Of a DNA stretch of 64,000 bases, positions 44,248-53,764 are shown piece by piece; position 1 is the first letter of the stretch, and the number at the start of each line of letters is the position of its first letter. The notes below the pieces were generated by a model, which was given only the letters and a program-made list of their open reading frames with translations, had not been told where the DNA came from and did no database searches. Source of the DNA: Bacillus sp. RAR_GA_16. Its GTDB lineage: Bacteria > Bacillota > Bacilli > Bacillales > Guptibacillaceae. The stretch spans positions 186,001 to 250,000 of the forward strand of contig NZ_JAIUKZ010000001.1 of assembly GCF_020165985.1 (NCBI RefSeq). The letters are read 5' to 3'. The position numbers were made by a program, and so were the translations under genes.

Positions 44248-45637
44248 TTATTCTTTTGGTGCAATCATATCTTCAGGACGCACGATTTCATCGAACTGTT
44301 CAGCGGTCAGAAGGCCGCTTTCAAGAGCAGATTCGCGTAGCGTTGTGCCGTCTTCATGCGCTTTTTTCGCAATTTTCGCCGCGTTTTCATAACCGATATG
44401 CGGATTCAATGCTGTGACAAGCATGAGCGAGTTTTTCAAGTAATCTTGAATCACTTCTTCGTTCGGCTCGATGCCTACTGCACAGTTATCGTTAAAGGAC
44501 TTCATGCCATCTGCAAGCAAGCGAGAAGACTGAAGGAAGTTATAAATAATGACAGGTTTAAAGACGTTAAGTTCAAAGTTCCCCTGACTCGCTGAAAAAC
44601 CAATTGTTGCGTCATTCCCCATTACTTGCGCTGCTACCATCGTAAGCGCCTCGCTCTGCGTAGGGTTTACTTTACCTGGCATAATCGAGCTTCCTGGCTC
44701 ATTCGCAGGAATGGTTAGTTCCCCAATGCCACAGCGTGGTCCACTCGCAAGCCAGCGAACGTCGTTTGCGATTTTCATGAGATCCGCCGCAAGCGCCTTT
44801 AGCGTACCGTGTACGTGAACAATTTCATCATGGCTTGTAAGCGCATGGAATTTATTTTGAGCAGATGCGAACGTCTTGTCCGTCATTTTGCTAATTTCTT
44901 CTGCCACCATATCCCCAAACTTCGGATGAGCATTTAGCCCAGTTCCTACCGCTGTTCCGCCAATCGCAAGCTCCTTCATGTATTTCACACTTTCAAGAAG
45001 CATATTCTCACACTTCACAAGCATGCGATGCCAGCCACTAATTTCCTGACCAAGCGTTAGCGGCGTTGCATCCTGAAGGTGCGTACGGCCAATTTTAATA
45101 ATATGTTCATTGTCCTGCATTTTTTGATAAAGGGTTTCCTTAAGCTCGATTAGAGCTGGATACAGGTGATTCCTCAACAGAAAGAACCGCCGCAACGTGC
45201 AGGGCTGTCGGGAATGTATCATTGGAAGACTGAGATTTATTCACGTCATCATTTGGATGAATACGTGCTTCACTCCCCTGTTCTTGTAAAAGTTCATTCG
45301 CACGGAAGGCGAGCACTTCATTCATATTCATGTTAGACTGCGTGCCGCTTCCTGTTTGCCATACGACAAGTGGAAAGTGTTCATTATGTTCGCCGTTAAT
45401 CACTTCATCCGCCGCTTTCACAATGGCTTCAGCTTTCTCATCTTCAAGCTTACCAAGACGTTGGTTCGCGAGTGCTGCACTCTTTTTCAAAATCGCAAAA
45501 GCTTTCACGACTTCAAGCGGCATTTGCTCATTGCCGATTTTGAAGTTCTGCTTGCTTCGCTGTGTTTGAGCACCCCACATTTTATCTGCTGGTACTTTGA
45601 TTTCTCCAATTGTGTCTCGTTCAATTCGATAATCCAT
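44248..45637 (-). pseudogene. fumC: Class II fumarate hydratase FumC, interrupted by one extra base
   Basis: The N-terminal frame runs from [28 protein letters not shown] through [16 protein letters not shown] and [19 protein letters not shown]. The C-terminal frame runs from [13 protein letters not shown] through [20 protein letters not shown] to the signature [17 protein letters not shown] and the end [20 protein letters not shown]. Collapsing GATTC (plus strand 45168-45172) to GATC restores a 462-residue protein, the same length as B. subtilis CitG. FumC interconverts fumarate and malate in the TCA cycle. Loss of this enzyme would be surprising, so sequence error is a strong possibility. 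Confidence 0.9.
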
Positions 45638-45790
45638 TGTGATCCTCCTTCAGAGTATAAGCTAACAGGTTCCACTTCGATAAAAAGAAGAAAAGTCCTC
45701 TCCCTTCGTTCAAATTCTATTGATGACGACGCTTTCATCATAACACACTCTCCTTCTAGCGGGAATCAGGAGATCGTTGCATTTTCCCAT

Positions 45791-45818
45791 AAAAAAACCG
45801 CTCACGTTGGAGCGGTTC
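45791..45818 (-). terminator. Terminator of the TAXI-DUF1850-TRAP operon
   Basis: Arms AACCGCTC and GAGCGGTT around ACGTTG, with TTTTTTT following on the minus strand, directly after the TRAP permease stop. Confidence 0.9.
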
Positions 45819-45819
45819 T

Positions 45820-47817
45820 CTAGACATTTACAAACTGTTTTTTCTGATCATCTAGCTTAATGATGAACTGTAACGTAAGTAGCCCGATAAATAGACCCAG
45901 TCCAAATAGATCAGTTGATCCCTCTGGATAAATCAGCATGACACCTGCCGCTACGGCTGCAATTCGTTCGATAAGATACGTGCGGCGGTACCAGTAACCA
46001 ATCATACCTGCGCCAATGCTGATCATACCCGTCAAGGAGGTAAACAGCACCCAAAGAAGACTTTGCCACGTTGTATCGATCATCATAAGCTCTGGTGAGA
46101 GCACAAAAATGTAGGGAATGATAAACGCGGCAATCGCGAGTTTGGCGGATTGCACCCCGGTTTTAAGAGGCTCACCTCCTGACACGCCTGCTGCCGCAAA
46201 TGCAGCGAGCGCCACTGGCGGCGTAATATCCGCCACAATTCCGAAATAGAACACAAACATATGCGCTGAAAGTTCAGGCACAGATAGGACGATTAGCGCC
46301 GGCGCCGCGATCGTTGAAGTGATGACGTAGTTCGCGGTTGTCGGCGAGCCCATTCCGAGAATTAAGGATGCAATCATCGTAAAGAAAAGCGTTAGCAGTA
46401 AATTTTCTCCGGAAAGAGAAACAAGACTATTCGCAAGCTTTAACCCGAGTCCGGTTAGGGTAACGACGCCAACAATCATCCCCGCTGCAGCCGTTGCAGC
46501 AGCAACGCCAAGTGCCGTTCGTGCCCCATTCGCAAGAGCATCAATAAAGTCACGAATGCCCATGCGTGTCTCTTTGTTAATTGCACCAACAATAATCGCT
46601 GATAATATTGCGTAAAGGGCAGCACGCGTAACGGAGGTACCTGACATTAAGAAGAAGATAACCGCAACGATTGGAAATAGAAGATAAATCCGAGCGAGTA
46701 CAGCTTTTCGGTTTGGCATTTCATCTTCCGTTAATCCGCGTAACCCAATTCGCTTTGCTTCAAAATGGGTCATGATCCAGATTCCTGTAAAATAAAGCAC
46801 AGCCGGAATGGCAGCCGCTTTCGCAATTTCCCAGTAGGTGATGCCTCCAATAAATTCAACCATGAGGAACGCCGCAGCTCCCATAATTGGTGGCATGAGC
46901 TGGCCACCTGTTGAAGCTGCCGCCTCAACGCCACCAGCGAACTCTTTTCGATAGCCGAGCCGCTTCATCATCGGAATGGTAAAAGATCCTGACGTGACAA
47001 CGTTCGCAACGGAACTTCCGCTAATCGTTCCCTGAAGCGCACTTGAGAAGATCGCGACTTTTGCAGGACCACCAACGCGCTTTCCTGCAATGACAAGAGC
47101 AAGGTCATTGAAATACTGTCCAACCCCTGTTTTAACGAGAAAAGCTCCGAAGAGAAGGAAGAGGAAAATGAAAGTGGAAGACACCCCAAGTGGCGTACCA
47201 AGAATCCCTTCTGTCGTGTAATACATCGAGCGAATAATTCGATCAATGCTTAGCCCACGGTGCTGTAAGAAGCCCGGCATATATGGACCAAGGTAGGCAT
47301 AGAGCAAAAAGATCGATGTAATGATGGTGATTGGTAACCCAACGACACGGCGCGTCGCTTCTAACACGAGCACAATCGCTAGCAAGCCGACGATTAAATC
47401 AAGGGTGGTTAAACGTCCCACTCTAAAAACTAATTCATCGAAGTTAAGCGGCCAGTACATCCCAACATAAACCCCGATTAGGGCAAGTAGTCCATCATAC
47501 CAGGCGACTTGAAATTTACCCTTTGTTTTATCACGAAGCTTCTTTTTGGAAGCTGGAAATAAAAGAAAAATAAGTCCGAGGGCAAACGCTAAGTGAATGG
47601 AACGCTGCAGCTGGGCTGTAAAAACACCAAATATCGCAGTATACAGCTGAAAAACAGAAAATCCAACGAGCCCGGCAAGAGCGATCCATCCAATTATTCC
47701 TGTCAGCCTGCGATGTCCTGCTTCAGGATCGAATTTTGCCATTAGTTCCTGCGTTTCTTCGTCTGTCATCTGATCTTTGTCTTGCTTAGTTTTCGGAGGC
47801 TGATCTTTCTCACTCAA
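45820..47817 (-). CDS. TRAP transporter fused permease, 4TM/12TM type
   Basis: 665 residues of polytopic membrane protein. The small-subunit-like N-terminal half carries RSIHLAFALGLIFLLFPASKKKLRDKTKG, and the large-subunit half FGAFLVKTGVGQYFNDLALVIAGKRVGGPAKVAIFSSALQGTISGSSVANVVTSGSFTIPMMKRLGY and GGQLMPPIMGAAAFLMVEF. This fused QM arrangement belongs with TAXI-type binding proteins. Substrate is not evident; characterised members take up dicarboxylates or amino acids. It overlaps the DUF1850 gene by 8 nt. Confidence 0.92.
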   Translation of the reverse strand: MSEKDQPPKTKQDKDQMTDEETQELMAKFDPEAGHRRLTGIIGWIALAGLVGFSVFQLYTAIFGVFTAQLQRSIHLAFALGLIFLLFPASKKKLRDKTKGKFQVAWYDGLLALIGVYVGMYWPLNFDELVFRVGRLTTLDLIVGLLAIVLVLEATRRVVGLPITIITSIFLLYAYLGPYMPGFLQHRGLSIDRIIRSMYYTTEGILGTPLGVSSTFIFLFLLFGAFLVKTGVGQYFNDLALVIAGKRVGGPAKVAIFSSALQGTISGSSVANVVTSGSFTIPMMKRLGYRKEFAGGVEAAASTGGQLMPPIMGAAAFLMVEFIGGITYWEIAKAAAIPAVLYFTGIWIMTHFEAKRIGLRGLTEDEMPNRKAVLARIYLLFPIVAVIFFLMSGTSVTRAALYAILSAIIVGAINKETRMGIRDFIDALANGARTALGVAAATAAAGMIVGVVTLTGLGLKLANSLVSLSGENLLLTLFFTMIASLILGMGSPTTANYVITSTIAAPALIVLSVPELSAHMFVFYFGIVADITPPVALAAFAAAGVSGGEPLKTGVQSAKLAIAAFIIPYIFVLSPELMMIDTTWQSLLWVLFTSLTGMISIGAGMIGYWYRRTYLIERIAAVAAGVMLIYPEGSTDLFGLGLFIGLLTLQFIIKLDDQKKQFVNV

Positions 47818-48340
47818 GTACGTTCACTCCTTTCATCCACTGCCATAAACTGATGTTTTCCGATTCAAGATGAAGCCAGGACCCAGGTTCGATAATCCGA
47901 CTTAATTCAATTTCTTTGTCTTGTACAAGGAGTACGTGGTTTGCAACAACCTGTCCGGTCCTAAGGTCAATAAACGGAAATTTTCGGTTCATGTCCTTGA
48001 TTTTATAACCATCCTTATCCTGCACAAAGCGCTCTCCTGCATCTGCATTTGAAGGCATTCCAATTGCGAAATTCTCATAAGCAAGCTCATACTGCACAAT
48101 TTCACCTGACTCCGCTACATAATAGGATTCCTGAACGGGCGTTTTGTGAACAGAGTGCGTATAGCGAATATCAAAGTTCGCAGGATCATCCTCAAATGGC
48201 ACATAAGCAAGTACCTTACCGGAATCTCCCTTTTCTAAGGCCACAACAGGAAAAAACGGATAAAGAAAAACGATTAAAATAAGGATTAGGGCAATCGACG
48301 TCTGATATAGAAATTGTTTTGTTGAATCAGAAGGTTTCAT
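47810..48340 (-). CDS. DUF1850 family protein associated with TAXI-TRAP transporters
   Basis: About 176 residues. One N-terminal transmembrane helix (SIALILILIVFLYPFFPVVAL), then an extracytoplasmic domain with FDIRYTHSVHKTPVQESYYV and YENFAIGMPSNADAGERF, the DUF1850 signature. It occurs almost only beside fused TRAP permeases, so it is probably an accessory subunit. The ATG at 48340 has no clear Shine-Dalgarno; a TTG at 48364 lies inside a hairpin. The true start is uncertain. Confidence 0.8.
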   Translation of the reverse strand: MKPSDSTKQFLYQTSIALILILIVFLYPFFPVVALEKGDSGKVLAYVPFEDDPANFDIRYTHSVHKTPVQESYYVAESGEIVQYELAYENFAIGMPSNADAGERFVQDKDGYKIKDMNRKFPFIDLRTGQVVANHVLLVQDKEIELSRIIEPGSWLHLESENISLWQWMKGVNVLE

Positions 48341-48348
48341 CGTAAGAA

Positions 48349-48372
48349 GACGCAGGCTTTTCAACCTGCGTC
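48349..48372 (-). other. Stem-loop between the TAXI binding protein and DUF1850 genes
   Basis: Arms GACGCAGG and CCTGCGTC around an 8-nt loop, without a T-run, between the binding protein stop and the DUF1850 start. Such hairpins often stabilise the upstream message or attenuate read-through so that binding protein exceeds permease (inference). Confidence 0.55.
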
Positions 48373-48400
48373 CATCACATCCTTTTTTGTAGATTCTTAC

Positions 48401-49375
48401 TTACTCGACACCTTTTTCATCAAAGTATTTCTTCGCTCCAGGATGAAGATCAATCCCAACGCCATCTAGTGCAGAATCAGCCGTAATGAACTCCCCTTTT
48501 GCGTGGGTAATTTTATCAGAGTTATCAAAGATCGCTTTCGTTACTTGATACACATAATCTTCATCAAGATCTGATCGAGCGACAAGCATCGCAAGAACCG
48601 CAACGGTTTTCACGTCACTTTCAATTTTATACGTTCCGCTTTTCACCGTATCTTCTGCATAGTACGGATGCTCTTCAATTAGCTTATCGATTTTATCTTG
48701 TTCGATCGGAAGGATGCGAACTTGCTTTTGAGCAGATAACCCCTCTACCGCTCCTGTCGGTGTACCAGAAGTAATGAAGGCCGCATCGATTGTGCCATCT
48801 TGAATGCCTTCTGTAGATTCATCGAATGCAAGGTGCTGAGCATCAATGTCATCCATCGTAATATCGTGAGCTGCGAGCACTTGCTCCGCATTCGCATATG
48901 TTCCGCTTCCCGGCGCTCCAACCGATACTTTCTTGCCTTTTAATTCATCAACCGAAGCAATCCCGCTTTCCTCAAGCGTTACGATTTGAATGGTTTCAGG
49001 ATAAAGTGTTCCAATTGCCTGGATATTGTCCACTTTTCCATCTTCAAACATGAGCTCCCCGTTTGTTGCATAGGCCGCTATGTCTGTTTGCGTAAAGGCA
49101 ATGTCCGCGTCTCCATCCTGGAGAATCTGCATGTTTTCTACGGAAGCACCAGAGGATTGTGCATTTGCACTTTCAATATCCGTTTCGTCTTGAATAATAT
49201 TGGCTAGTTCACCGCCGAGAGGAAAATAGGTTCCTCCTGTACCACCCGTTAATAAACTAAGCTCTGAAGGTGAACCGTTCGCTTCTCCCCCTGATTCCGA
49301 TCCTCCTCCACACGCACCGAGGATCATGGCCATCGATAAAACGATGACGAACAAGCTAATTTTTTTCTTTCCCAC
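48401..49375 (-). CDS. TAXI family TRAP transporter solute-binding lipoprotein
   Basis: 324 residues from the GTG at 49375, which is 6-7 nt after GGGGGAG. A lipoprotein signal (LFVIVLSMAMILGACGGG) with the lipobox Cys leads into SLLTGGTGGTYFPLGGELANIIQ, FTQTDIAAYATNGE, VSVGAPGSGTYANAEQVL and AFITSGTPTGAVEGLSAQ, the TAXI pattern. It delivers solute to the fused permease encoded downstream. A longer frame starts with TTG at 49393 but would swallow the ribosome site. Confidence 0.92.
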   Translation of the reverse strand: MGKKKISLFVIVLSMAMILGACGGGSESGGEANGSPSELSLLTGGTGGTYFPLGGELANIIQDETDIESANAQSSGASVENMQILQDGDADIAFTQTDIAAYATNGELMFEDGKVDNIQAIGTLYPETIQIVTLEESGIASVDELKGKKVSVGAPGSGTYANAEQVLAAHDITMDDIDAQHLAFDESTEGIQDGTIDAAFITSGTPTGAVEGLSAQKQVRILPIEQDKIDKLIEEHPYYAEDTVKSGTYKIESDVKTVAVLAMLVARSDLDEDYVYQVTKAIFDNSDKITHAKGEFITADSALDGVGIDLHPGAKKYFDEKGVE

Positions 49376-49511
49376 GACTTTCTCCCCCTTCAATAATTAG
49401 AAAATTTCAAATTTACTATACCATAATGTACCTGCAAATGGTACACGCTGTTCAATGACACCGTCTTAAACGGAAACTGTACTAATACAAAAAAAGCCAC
49501 ATTTCTACTTC

Positions 49512-49567
49512 TTTCGTTTTTTTTCGACTAAAGCTCTTGCGAGAGGAGTTGTCGAAATAAAACGAAA
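49512..49567. other. Long two-tier stem-loop of unknown function
   Basis: Arms 49512-49528 and 49551-49567 are complementary over 17 bp with one mismatch, and inside them CTCT/AGAG pairs around TGCG. It lies between the SLAP gene stop and the TAXI gene start, about 140 nt before the latter. It lacks a canonical T-run at either end, so it may be an atypical terminator or a leader structure. Confidence 0.5.
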
Positions 49568-49609
49568 TGTCGTAAAAACATGGATTCCATTTTGTATCTA
49601 TTTATCAAA

Positions 49610-49972
49610 TTAGTTCGAGATTTCCCAATTTTGAAGCGTTGCCTGTCGAATCATCGAGTCAGGCGTAAAAATAAATGTCCATGGTACAGCCGTGTTGGCT
49701 GGAACGGTTAGCTTGTGTGTAAAACGTTTCTCGGCTACGAGTTCGTTGTCTTCATAATAAAACAGCAAACGGTTTTCAAGTTTCCAATCATCTGTCCCAT
49801 TTACGATGCACACGGAAGCAAGCAAATCATTTCGATGGTTGAACGCAATTCGAACGGGAATAAACTGTAGTTTCCCTTCCTGAATGGGATGCTTTGCATA
49901 GATTTCCTCAAACATTTGACGATCGCGCTCCGCAATCGTTCGATCCCATTTTTCCTCAAAGATCAGCGTCAC
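49610..49972 (-). CDS. SLAP domain-containing protein
   Basis: 120 residues. LIFEEKWDRTIAERDRQMFEEIYAKHP, then IPVRIAFNHRNDLLASVCIVNGT and TVPANTAVPWTFIFTPDSMI follow the SLAP domain pattern found in Bacillus proteins associated with accessory Sec and S-layer systems. No signal peptide is present, so a cytosolic location is likely. It overlaps the aromatic-acid-exporter-like gene by 17 nt. Confidence 0.7.
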   Translation of the reverse strand: MTLIFEEKWDRTIAERDRQMFEEIYAKHPIQEGKLQFIPVRIAFNHRNDLLASVCIVNGTDDWKLENRLLFYYEDNELVAEKRFTHKLTVPANTAVPWTFIFTPDSMIRQATLQNWEISN

Positions 49973-51017
49973 GCTTATCCCCCCTGCTTTTGTACCTTTT
50001 TTCTTTCTGTTCTAAAATAGACAGGTCATCAATCACATCATTTAGAGATAGCAGTTCAAAAATAACGATCATCTTTCCTGTGAAATGATGGCGCGGGTCT
50101 GTCGTTTCATCTCTTATATCGTCAAGGTCGTGGAAAAGCTGATCTAACTTTTCGATGCTTTCCTGGTGTGCTTCAGTGTTCTGTGTGGAAGGGTTATGGA
50201 ACGCTTTTGAAATGGAACGCCCCGCTTCAATAATAATGCGATGGTCCTCTTGATCAATCGTATTTTTCGTCTCAGTAAACAACATATTTCCAAGGTGATA
50301 AAGGATCTTTTGAAGGTACTCGAGCTTTTTAAGCACAACGGAGAAGCTACGCACTTCATTTATGCTGTGTCTGCGGTATTTCCATTCCTCACGCTGGTAA
50401 GCAATTAACTTATACGTCCGTTCTAGATCACGACTGAGCCGCTGGTAGACGAGCGTTTGTTTTTTCGCATGAGGGAGATCCATAATAATTTGATCTAATA
50501 AATCACCCGCATTACGGTAAAGCCGCTTAACGCCTTGATTAATCATCGTATGGAATTTTGGTGGCATGACAAAATAGTTCACAGCCGTTGAGACAACAAT
50601 CCCAATTAACGTCGTACTAAGTCGTCCTACAAAAGAGGTCATGTAATCGCCAGTTGTATCCGGGATCATCGCCACTGCCGTAAGCGTCGCGACGAGCATT
50701 CCGTCATCAAGACCAAGCTTATGACAGGCGATTAACGTGAAGGTTGCGGCTAACGCAAACGTGAAGGGAGATTGGTGTAGAAAAGATTCAAACAACATTG
50801 CAAATCCAGCGCCGATCGCCGCGGCTGGAAAGCGCACTAGTCCTTTTTTAATGGAGTCAGAGGCGGTCGGTTCAACTGTTACAATTGCGGTGATCACCGC
50901 AAAAAGTACAGGTAATCCAAGCGCATCACAAATCCAGGCGGTTAGAAATGCCGCCAGTCCTGTTTTTAAAATACGTCCACCAACAAATTTAAATACTTTA
51001 TGCCTTATGTCTATCAT
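49956..51017 (-). CDS. Aromatic acid exporter family protein (ArAE_1 / DUF939)
   Basis: 353 residues. The N-terminal half has about six hydrophobic segments (LKTGLAAFLTAWICDALGLPVLFAVITAIVTVEPTASDSIKKG and GLDDGMLVATLTAVAMIP), as in FUSC/ArAE proteins. The C-terminal half is a charged helical cytosolic domain (RDLERTYKLIAYQREEWKYRRHSINEV). A role in export of aromatic or weak acids is inferred from the family only. Confidence 0.8.
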   Translation of the reverse strand: MIDIRHKVFKFVGGRILKTGLAAFLTAWICDALGLPVLFAVITAIVTVEPTASDSIKKGLVRFPAAAIGAGFAMLFESFLHQSPFTFALAATFTLIACHKLGLDDGMLVATLTAVAMIPDTTGDYMTSFVGRLSTTLIGIVVSTAVNYFVMPPKFHTMINQGVKRLYRNAGDLLDQIIMDLPHAKKQTLVYQRLSRDLERTYKLIAYQREEWKYRRHSINEVRSFSVVLKKLEYLQKILYHLGNMLFTETKNTIDQEDHRIIIEAGRSISKAFHNPSTQNTEAHQESIEKLDQLFHDLDDIRDETTDPRHHFTGKMIVIFELLSLNDVIDDLSILEQKEKRYKSRGDKRDADL

Positions 51018-51123
51018 TCGTATCAGTCCGTTTCTATTCCTTCATTATAACGTATGCAGAGGGTTTACATGAACCCATTTTCCACTTATTGTTTACTTAA
51101 TTCGGATAGAAGGAGCGGCAGTT

Positions 51124-51747
51124 ATGAAGCAGTATGCAGGTATTGACTTATCAGGTCCATCAAATACGAAGGATACGTCTTTAGCCATTTTTGAGGGGGA
51201 CGAGACGCATCTTATGTTTGTTGAATTATCAGAAGGTGTTACGGATGAAGAAATCTATGAACAATTCCAACATAAAACGGAGACTTTCATCGGCATAGAT
51301 GCGCCCCTATCGTATCAGCCAGGTGGCGGGGATCGCCCTTCAGACCGTGCTCTTCGACAGCGTATTGTAAAAGCGGGAATGCGAAGTGGGTCCATTATGA
51401 CACCTACGATGACGCGGATGGTGTATTTAACGTTAAGAGGCATTTCACTCTCAAGAGGTCTCGTTCACGCACATATTGTCGAGGTTCACCCTGGTGCAGC
51501 CATTGGTTTACGCACGTCCTATTTAGAAGCGGTTCTTGACTACAAAACCAATATGGAAGCACGCGAGGAGCTTAAAACCTTTCTCGAGAGTGAGGGGGTA
51601 ATCGGGATTCCAAACGAAGCGCTTCAGTCCTCGCACTCTTTTGATGCTTGTCTTGCTGCGTATGCCGCCTGGAAATGGGAGCAAGGGAAATCAACGTTTC
51701 TCTATCAAGCAGAACCACCTTTCCACCCATTTGATTTGAGCTGTTGA
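51124..51747 (+). CDS. DUF429 family protein
   Basis: 207 residues. YAGIDLSGPSNTKDTSLAIFE at the start, ETFIGIDAPLSY and the C-terminal SSHSFDACLAAYAAWKWEQGK carry spaced Asp residues of a predicted RNase H-like nuclease fold typical of DUF429. Function unknown. AAGGAG precedes the ATG. Confidence 0.82.
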   Translation: MKQYAGIDLSGPSNTKDTSLAIFEGDETHLMFVELSEGVTDEEIYEQFQHKTETFIGIDAPLSYQPGGGDRPSDRALRQRIVKAGMRSGSIMTPTMTRMVYLTLRGISLSRGLVHAHIVEVHPGAAIGLRTSYLEAVLDYKTNMEAREELKTFLESEGVIGIPNEALQSSHSFDACLAAYAAWKWEQGKSTFLYQAEPPFHPFDLSC

Positions 51748-51764
51748 TGTAAGAAATTTTGATA

Positions 51765-51798
51765 CAAAAAAACCCTGCGTACTAGTTACGTAGGGTCT
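51765..51798 (-). terminator. Terminator overlapping the end of the 64-residue membrane protein gene
   Basis: Arms ACCCTGCGTA and TACGTAGGGT (one G-U pair) around CTAGT, followed on the minus strand by TTTTTTT. The right arm includes the last codons of the small gene. It may also stop transcription of the DUF429 gene. Confidence 0.8.
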
Positions 51799-51976
51799 CA
51801 TCAAAGACTTTTGGAACGACGTCGCGAACGACAATAAATAATATCCCTATAAAAAATGCTGTAATTGCCATCGCAAATGAAGGAAACACATCCCATTCAC
51901 GGTCCATGCCCCATCCACTGAGCATCGCTCCTGAAAACGTGCCAATCATATAGCATAACGGAATCCACCATTTCAT
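51782..51976 (-). CDS. Small membrane protein, 64 residues
   Basis: Two hydrophobic helices (WWIPLCYMIGTFSGAMLSGWG and FAMAITAFFIGILFIVV) and a short charged tail. The start is preceded by GAGGTGATGATTC. I do not recognise a family. The terminator within its 3' end supports a real transcript. Confidence 0.6.
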   Translation of the reverse strand: MKWWIPLCYMIGTFSGAMLSGWGMDREWDVFPSFAMAITAFFIGILFIVVRDVVPKVFDETLRN

Positions 51977-52029
51977 TTTGAATCATCACCTCAGAAATGC
52001 TATACCCCGTTTCGACAATTACTGAACCT

Positions 52030-52506
52030 CTATTCGAGCATTTCCTCAATATCTTTCTTTACATCAGCCGGTTCAGTCGTAGGTTCATACCGTTTCACAA
52101 CTTCACCTTTTTGATTTACGAGAAACTTCGTAAAGTTCCATGGAATGTCGTCATGTTCAACGCCTGGCGCTTCATGGATTAAATACTTGTAAAGAGGATG
52201 AGCATGTTCACCGTTCACATCAATTTTAGCGAACATTGGAAAACTGACGCCATAATTGATTGAACAAAATTCCTCAATGTCTTCCTTAGATCCAGGCTCC
52301 TGCTCGCCAAACTGATTACAAGGGAAACCAAGAATTTCAAACGGCTTGTCTTCAAGTGATGTATATAGTTCCTGAAGTCCTTCATATTGCGGTGTTAACC
52401 CACATTTACTTGCCGTATTAACGATCAGAAGTACCTTTCCGCTATATTCCGAAAGCGGCATTTCTTTCCCTTGAAGCGTTTCTGCAGTGAATGAATGTAC
52501 ACTCAT
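52030..52506 (-). CDS. Glutathione peroxidase-family thiol peroxidase (BsaA/Gpo type)
   Basis: 158 residues. KVLLIVNTASKCGLTPQYEGLQELY has the peroxidatic Cys, and GFPCNQFGEQEPG and DIPWNFTKFLVNQKGEVVKRYEP complete the Cys-Gln-Trp triad region. Bacterial members usually use thioredoxin. The ATG at 52506 is chosen because AGGAGGGG lies just upstream; the frame is open to 52524. Confidence 0.92.
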   Translation of the reverse strand: MSVHSFTAETLQGKEMPLSEYSGKVLLIVNTASKCGLTPQYEGLQELYTSLEDKPFEILGFPCNQFGEQEPGSKEDIEEFCSINYGVSFPMFAKIDVNGEHAHPLYKYLIHEAPGVEHDDIPWNFTKFLVNQKGEVVKRYEPTTEPADVKKDIEEMLE

Positions 52507-52569
52507 ATTACCCCTCCTAGTCATTGTCTCCCTTCACTTTTATCATAGTTCTGAAATAAGTGCGAGCAT

Positions 52570-53616
52570 TTAGCGCGCTCGTGCAATAATGCCATTGTGC
52601 ACCTTGATATAGCCGTGTCTGACAATATCCATCCCGTTCTCATAGGCATAGAGCCCCATCTGACGGATATCCATTAGCTCTCGATAGGTGTGATTCATCA
52701 TATCGGCCATCACGTGATAATAAAGACGTGATTTCATCTGGTTGCGAGGCGTGGTCATGATGACATAGCCATCATCCTTCACAAACTTTCGGTGCCAGTC
52801 TAGTATCGCTGGCTTGTGCTCATCAGGGACATGCTCAAGTAACCCAACGCTCAAGACAATATCAAACTCTTTATGAAAATCAAGATCACGGATATCTTTT
52901 ACAAGATAGCTAATATTCATCTGATCTTTGTACCAAACTTTTGGCCCACCAGTTTGTGGGTTTGTACCAAGAAAAGGATACGTATTTGGAAAATGTCCAA
53001 AACGATCGGTCTTACAGAATTCATCATAATCAACCATAACGACTTCGCCCCCAGGATACATCGCATGAAGCTGCATCGCTTCATATCCTTCCGCTGCGCC
53101 TAGAAAGAGAATACGAGGGTTTTTTACATCGAGTCCTTCAAAAAGAGCCCGCTTCCCTCTTGGATCCCAAATGCCATCTTCAATGCGGTGCACATAGTTC
53201 CAAAGAGACAGGCGCACCATCTCTCCAAGTCCATGCTTGACATCGCGTAGATGAAAGCCTTTGAAACTCTCTTTTATAGAAGACTTCACTCGCTGTTGTT
53301 CCGTTGGTACATCCTGCATGAACAGCTGATGAAACGAACGGTTAAAGTATTCCCATGACGTTTTGACAGGCATGTCCTGCTGATGCTCCGCTTCCCAGTC
53401 CCGTCGCTCTTTGGCAAGCTTCTTTACTTCAAACGGCCTTCCGACTTGTTTCCACGAAAGCGCTGACCAGTCGCTAACAACATTTGCATTCACAAAACGA
53501 TCCAGCTGCTCGTTTCGAGGATTTCTTAAATCGACACGATAACTTGGCATTAGCGCAGTATACTCGAAATCTTGTTCAGTGAAAGGGTGTTCAGGCGTTA
53601 TTGAAGCAAGTTCCAA
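52570..53616 (-). CDS. Class I SAM-dependent methyltransferase-like protein
   Basis: About 348 residues. The Rossmann motif I is ILFLGAAEGYEAMQLHAMYPGGEVVMVDYDEFC near residues 168-200, with FDIVLSVGLLEHVPDEHKPAILDWHRKFVKDDGYVIMTTP as motifs II-III. The N-terminal 160 residues are not recognised. Substrate unknown. A TTG at 53616 is at better spacing from GGGGAG than the GTG at 53625; the exact start is uncertain. Confidence 0.78.
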   Translation of the reverse strand: MELASITPEHPFTEQDFEYTALMPSYRVDLRNPRNEQLDRFVNANVVSDWSALSWKQVGRPFEVKKLAKERRDWEAEHQQDMPVKTSWEYFNRSFHQLFMQDVPTEQQRVKSSIKESFKGFHLRDVKHGLGEMVRLSLWNYVHRIEDGIWDPRGKRALFEGLDVKNPRILFLGAAEGYEAMQLHAMYPGGEVVMVDYDEFCKTDRFGHFPNTYPFLGTNPQTGGPKVWYKDQMNISYLVKDIRDLDFHKEFDIVLSVGLLEHVPDEHKPAILDWHRKFVKDDGYVIMTTPRNQMKSRLYYHVMADMMNHTYRELMDIRQMGLYAYENGMDIVRHGYIKVHNGIIARAR

Positions 53617-53764
53617 TTGCGTCACTCCCCAGTTTTTGTTTATTTTCTCATGATAACGCTTACATTACAAATATTTTTCCGAATAATCAGACGTATTTTT
53701 TTTAGGGAAATCAACCATTCTGGTGATATAATGAAAAGATTACTAAACCAGGAGTTGGAAAAGA

